A DNA stretch of 64,000 bases, from assembly GCF_942548115.1 (NCBI RefSeq), contig NZ_OW824151.1, positions 1,302,001 to 1,366,000 on the forward strand. The letters run 5' to 3'. Below the pieces are notes generated by a model. It saw only the letters and a list, made by a program, of their open reading frames with translations, made no database searches and had not been told where the DNA came from. This document shows, one piece after another, positions 61,410-64,000 of this stretch. A program made the translations under genes and the position numbers. Positions within the stretch are counted from its first letter, which is position 1; every line of letters starts with the position of its first letter. This DNA comes from Aeromicrobium sp. Leaf245. GTDB taxonomy: Bacteria > Actinomycetota > Actinomycetes > Propionibacteriales > Nocardioidaceae.

Positions 61410-61844
61410 ATGAGCTCCACCCCCTCCGAGGCACCTGCCACCGCACGTCGGCTCGGTCTCGAGCCCCACCCCGAGGGCGGGTGGTACCGGCAGACCTGGC
61501 GCTCCCCGGTCGACGTCACGCTGCCCGACGGACGGGTCCGACCCACCGCGACCCTCATCTGGTTCCTGCTGCCCGCGGGCGAGTCGTCGGCGTGGCATCG
61601 CGTGGCGTCCGACGAGCTGTGGCTCGCGCACACCGGGACCGTCGTGCTGGAGCTCGGGGGCGACGGTCGGGCGCCCGCTGCCGGGCAGCGGCACCACGTC
61701 GGCGTCGGGGCGGGGGAGTCGAGCCAGGTGCTCGTCCCTGCAGGGCGGTGGCAGCGCACCGTCCCGACCGACGAGGAGGCGCTCGTCAGCTGCATGGTGT
61801 CGCCGGGCTTCGACTTCGACGACTTCACGCTGCACCACGGCTGA
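61410..61844 (+). CDS. Cupin domain protein (DUF985)
   Basis: A 144-residue cupin of the DUF985 family: LGLEPHPEGGWYRQTWRSP at the start, TATLIWFLLPAGESSAWHRVASDELW (cupin motif 1 with His), and VLVPAGRWQRTVPTDEEALVSCMVSPGFDFDDFTL at the end. The family has the RmlC-like barrel; its function is not known, with epimerase-like activity proposed for some. TACCGT at 61398-61403 stands six bases before ATG 61410. Confidence 0.92.
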   Translation: MSSTPSEAPATARRLGLEPHPEGGWYRQTWRSPVDVTLPDGRVRPTATLIWFLLPAGESSAWHRVASDELWLAHTGTVVLELGGDGRAPAAGQRHHVGVGAGESSQVLVPAGRWQRTVPTDEEALVSCMVSPGFDFDDFTLHHG

Positions 61845-61881
61845 GTCCCGCCCCTCCGAACCCCGTCCTACCATCGTCGCC

Positions 61882-62160
61882 ATGAGCGAGATCTGGTTCG
61901 ACGAGCGCGACGACGCCGACGAGCTCGTCAAGGCGCTGGAGGCCGAGGGCTATACGGTGACCGCCCGACGCGAGGGCTTCGCGGGCGAGGACGACGCCGA
62001 GGACCATGCGTGGGCGGTCGTCGTCGAGCCCTTCGACGAGCGGGTCGTCGAGATGGTCGACGTGTACGGCGGCTGGCTGCCGGGCGACGAGCGGCTGTCC
62101 GAGGATGCTCCGGCCCCCGACCTGCCCGACGGCCCGAAGCGGCTGAAGCGGGAGGGGTAG
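61882..62160 (+). CDS. Small acidic protein of unknown function
   Basis: A 92-residue acidic protein: IWFDERDDADELVKALEAEGYTVTARREGFAGEDD, then WAVVVEPFDERVVEMVDVYGGWLPGDERL, ending Pro/Lys rich. It looks like a single ferredoxin-like alpha/beta unit and is clearly coding by codon pattern. No family name is known to me. TACCAT at 61869-61874 stands seven bases before ATG 61882. Confidence 0.75.
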   Translation: MSEIWFDERDDADELVKALEAEGYTVTARREGFAGEDDAEDHAWAVVVEPFDERVVEMVDVYGGWLPGDERLSEDAPAPDLPDGPKRLKREG

Positions 62161-62251
62161 GCGTCGTCCTCGTCCTGTCCTGCGGCTGCGCTGGCTCGGC
62201 GGGTGCTGGTCCTGCGGGTGCGCTGCCTCGGCTCTGCGCGGAGGTGGGCCC

Positions 62252-62504
62252 CGAAAAGGGCCTCGACCGGGGAGCTGGGTGCGTGGTGGCCCGGGTTCTC
62301 GGGCCTGCGTCCCGTCGCTCCCGGGAGGTAGGTGGCCCGCGCTACGGGCGAGGGTGGAGGTAGGTGGCCCGCGGATGGAGACCCGCTATCCGCGCGCCAC
62401 CTACCTCTGACTTCCGCATTCGGCGTGTCATCTACCGCTGACCGCCCAGCCGCGGCCCGGGAGCTCGACCGACCCCTGGCCCACCGTCAGGTCGAGGCCC
62501 TTTC
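62252..62504. repeat. Inverted repeat pair GTCGAGGCCCTTTCG, island 2
   Basis: CGAAAAGGGCCTCGACCGG at 62252-62270 is inverted to GGTCGAGGCCCTTTCG at 62490-62505. The same pair flanks the island at 24283-24804. The whole gap 62161-62665 between the two convergent genes holds repeats and no credible gene. Confidence 0.65.
62324..62408. repeat. GGTAGGTG repeat island 3
   Basis: Direct copies GGAGGTAGGTGGCCCGCG are at 62324-62341 and 62356-62373 (32 bases apart), and the inverted copy CGCGCGCCACCTACCTCT at 62391-62408. A decayed fourth copy may be GTGTCATCTACCG at 62425. It lies inside the pair of GTCGAGGCCCTTTCG repeats. The layout equals that of islands 1 and 2. Confidence 0.75.
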
Positions 62505-62530
62505 GGAGACCAGACCGACTCGGAGCGGAA

Positions 62531-62650
62531 GCAGCGCAGCCGCAGGTCGAGGAGGGACCGGCAGCGCAGCCGCGGGTCGACGAAGGACCGGCAGCGCAGC
62601 CGCAGGTTGACGAAGGACCGGCAGCGCGGCCGCAGGTCGAGGATGGTCCG
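62531..62650. repeat. Tandem array of four 30-base units
   Basis: Four direct units of exactly 30 bases start at 62531, 62561, 62591 and 62621. Each begins GCAGCGCAGCCGC (the fourth with one change) and ends GGACCG or GGTCCG. A partial unit precedes and follows. Related bits (GCAGCGCAGC, GGTCGAGG) are seen near 24870. The array lies directly behind the stop of the peptidase gene. It is not a CRISPR array since there are no unique spacers. Confidence 0.8.
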
Positions 62651-62665
62651 AGCAGCGCGGAGAGC

Positions 62666-64000
62666 TCAGGCCCCGAGGTGGGTGCGCAGGAAGTCCACCT
62701 GCAGCACCTTGAGGTTCTCGGCCACGACCTCCTGGGGCGTCATGTGGGTGACGCCCGACAGGGGGAGCACGGTGTGCGCCTTGCCGGCCGCGAGCAGGGC
62801 CGACGACAGGCGCAGGGTGTGCGCGGCCACCACGTTGTCGTCGGCCAGGCCGTGGATCAGCATGAGCGGACGCTCCAGGCGCGGGGCGAGCGGCAGCAGC
62901 GAGTTGCGGTCGTACACGTCGGGCCGCTCGTCGGGGTGCCCCAGGTAGCGCTCGGTGTAGCAGGTGTCGTACAGGCGCCACTCGGTCACGGGAGCGCCGG
63001 CCACCGCGGCGTGGAAGACGTCCGGTCGCGCCAGCACGGCCAGGGCGGACAGGTAGCCGCCGTAGGACCAGCCCGTGATGCCGACGCGCGAGGTGTCGAC
63101 GTCGTCGGGGAACCGCTCGGCCACGCCGGCGAGTGCGTCGACCTGGTCGGCCAGGGTGACCTCGGCGAACGCGTCGAGGATCTCCCGCTCCCACACCGCC
63201 CCGCGACCAGGCGTCCCGCGACCGTCGGCCACGATCACGCAGAAGCCCTGGTCGGCCAGCCACTGCGCCTCCAGGAACATGCGGGCCGACGCGAGCACGC
63301 GCTGGGCGTGCGGACCGCCGTACGGGTCCATGAGCACCGGCAGGCGGCGTGAGCCCCGCACGTGGTCACGCGGGAAGAGGACGGCGGCGCGGAGCTCGCG
63401 CTCGCCGACCGACACGACGGTCACGTCGGGCTCGAACGGCGCCGGCTCTGCGACGACCGACAGCTGCGTGGTCTCGGCCGTGCCCTCGCGGTGCACCGTC
63501 AAGGTGGTGCCGACCGCGTCGAGCGCGGAGCGGCTCACCACCGTGGTCCCGCCGCCGACGGCCGCACCGTGCACGGCCTGGCCCGACGTGAGCGGCTCGA
63601 CGTCGGACGTCCCGCCCAGGCCGACGCGCAGCACCTGCACCTCGGTGGGCTCCGCCGACGCGGTCACGACCACCGCGTCGGGGTGGGTGCTGACGATGCC
63701 GCGCACCTGCCACTCCGACGACCCGACGGGCGTGCCGTCGACGACGAGCCGACGCGAGCCGTCCACGTCCTCCACGGTGACCAGACGGCCACCGGGCGCA
63801 CGGCGCGGCGCGCTCGTGACCTCCACCCATGCCGCGTCGGAGAGCTCGCGCAGCGTCTCGGTGGAGCCGTCCGCGACGTCGACCGACAGCACGCGGGCGC
63901 TGCGCTGGTCGCGGCTCAGCACCTGCAGCACGGGGGCGCCGTGCTCGGTCCACGTGACGCTCGAGAGGTACTCGAACCGCTCGCGGTCCCACTGCACCTC
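62666..64000 (-). CDS. S9 family (prolyl oligopeptidase/DPP IV-like) peptidase, N-terminus missing
   Basis: At least 444 codons, continuing past the window end. Part of the beta-propeller is present up to about residue 200 of the fragment, followed by the alpha/beta-hydrolase domain: LMDPYGGPHAQRVL, GWSYGGYLSA with the nucleophile Ser, HGLADDNV with the catalytic Asp, and LSGVTHMTPQE with the His. ADGRGTPGRGAVWEREI is typical of the DPP IV group. It removes dipeptides or cleaves after proline; substrate not known. Ends at 62666, just after the 30-base tandem array. Confidence 0.92.
   Translation of the reverse strand, partial: EVQWDRERFEYLSSVTWTEHGAPVLQVLSRDQRSARVLSVDVADGSTETLRELSDAAWVEVTSAPRRAPGGRLVTVEDVDGSRRLVVDGTPVGSSEWQVRGIVSTHPDAVVVTASAEPTEVQVLRVGLGGTSDVEPLTSGQAVHGAAVGGGTTVVSRSALDAVGTTLTVHREGTAETTQLSVVAEPAPFEPDVTVVSVGERELRAAVLFPRDHVRGSRRLPVLMDPYGGPHAQRVLASARMFLEAQWLADQGFCVIVADGRGTPGRGAVWEREILDAFAEVTLADQVDALAGVAERFPDDVDTSRVGITGWSYGGYLSALAVLARPDVFHAAVAGAPVTEWRLYDTCYTERYLGHPDERPDVYDRNSLLPLAPRLERPLMLIHGLADDNVVAAHTLRLSSALLAAGKAHTVLPLSGVTHMTPQEVVAENLKVLQVDFLRTHLGA

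Noticed and set aside
62531-62650. Possible CRISPR array because units are 30 bases long.
   Set aside because: Units follow each other without spacers and vary inside; no cas genes are in the window.

Overview
This is chromosomal sequence from a high-GC actinobacterium. Evidence: a mycothiol S-conjugate amidase (mca), a HspR-type operator (HAIR) in front of an Hsp20 gene, many GTG starts, and many genes whose start codon lies 6-8 bases after a TANNNT -10 box with no Shine-Dalgarno sequence (leaderless mRNAs). Gene content fits the order Propionibacteriales (Nocardioides/Aeromicrobium type), but the genus is an inference. No rRNA, tRNA, CRISPR array, prophage or transposase gene was seen.

From greA (15.2 kb) to ychF (52.4 kb) the backbone follows, from memory, the Mycobacterium tuberculosis order greA, DUF4307, mca, a small membrane protein, DUF255 thioredoxin protein, hemolysin III, short-chain Z-prenyl transferase, phoH2, fumarase, glpX, DUF4245, xseB-xseA, ispH, DUF6542, ychF. 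Against this frame the insertions stand out: a DUF3516 helicase, a five-gene ABC-type operon (26.6-32.4 kb), a second (class I) fumarase, a molybdate import operon with its own regulator (40.2-43.2 kb), a gamma-glutamyltransferase, and a haem-degrading-type monooxygenase.

Layout: 0-6 kb holds a partial GH1 glycosidase, trmB, a PadR/HAAS pair, a Bax-inhibitor-1 protein and an SGNH hydrolase. 6-15 kb holds a tyrosine phosphatase, GNAT, SDR, Hsp20, Mug glycosylase, an MFS exporter, msrA, an AI-2E transporter and ilvA. 15-26 kb is the greA-mca-uppS-phoH section. 26-32 kb is the ABC operon. 32-46 kb is central metabolism (two fumarases, glpX), molybdate uptake, exonuclease VII and ispH. 46-64 kb holds ggt, ychF, a MOSC protein, RNase HI, a YibE/F protein, a BASS transporter, an ABC-F protein and an incomplete S9 peptidase.

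Two things deserve most attention. First, the ABC operon encodes a lipoprotein, two permeases, one ATPase and a DUF2079 membrane protein, every junction overlapping by 4 bases. The ATPase keeps Walker A and the Q-loop but has lost the LSGGQ signature, the Walker B glutamate and the switch histidine, so it looks unable to hydrolyse ATP by itself. Second, the intergenic spaces carry several families of dispersed inverted repeats (GGTAGGTG islands at 13.7, 45.4 and 62.3 kb; TCCTTC-CGTGGA islands at 5.1, 24.5 and 53.7 kb; a GTCGAGGCCCTTTCG pair at 24.3-24.8 and again at 62.3-62.5 kb; others at 20.1 and 46.6 kb), mostly between convergent genes.
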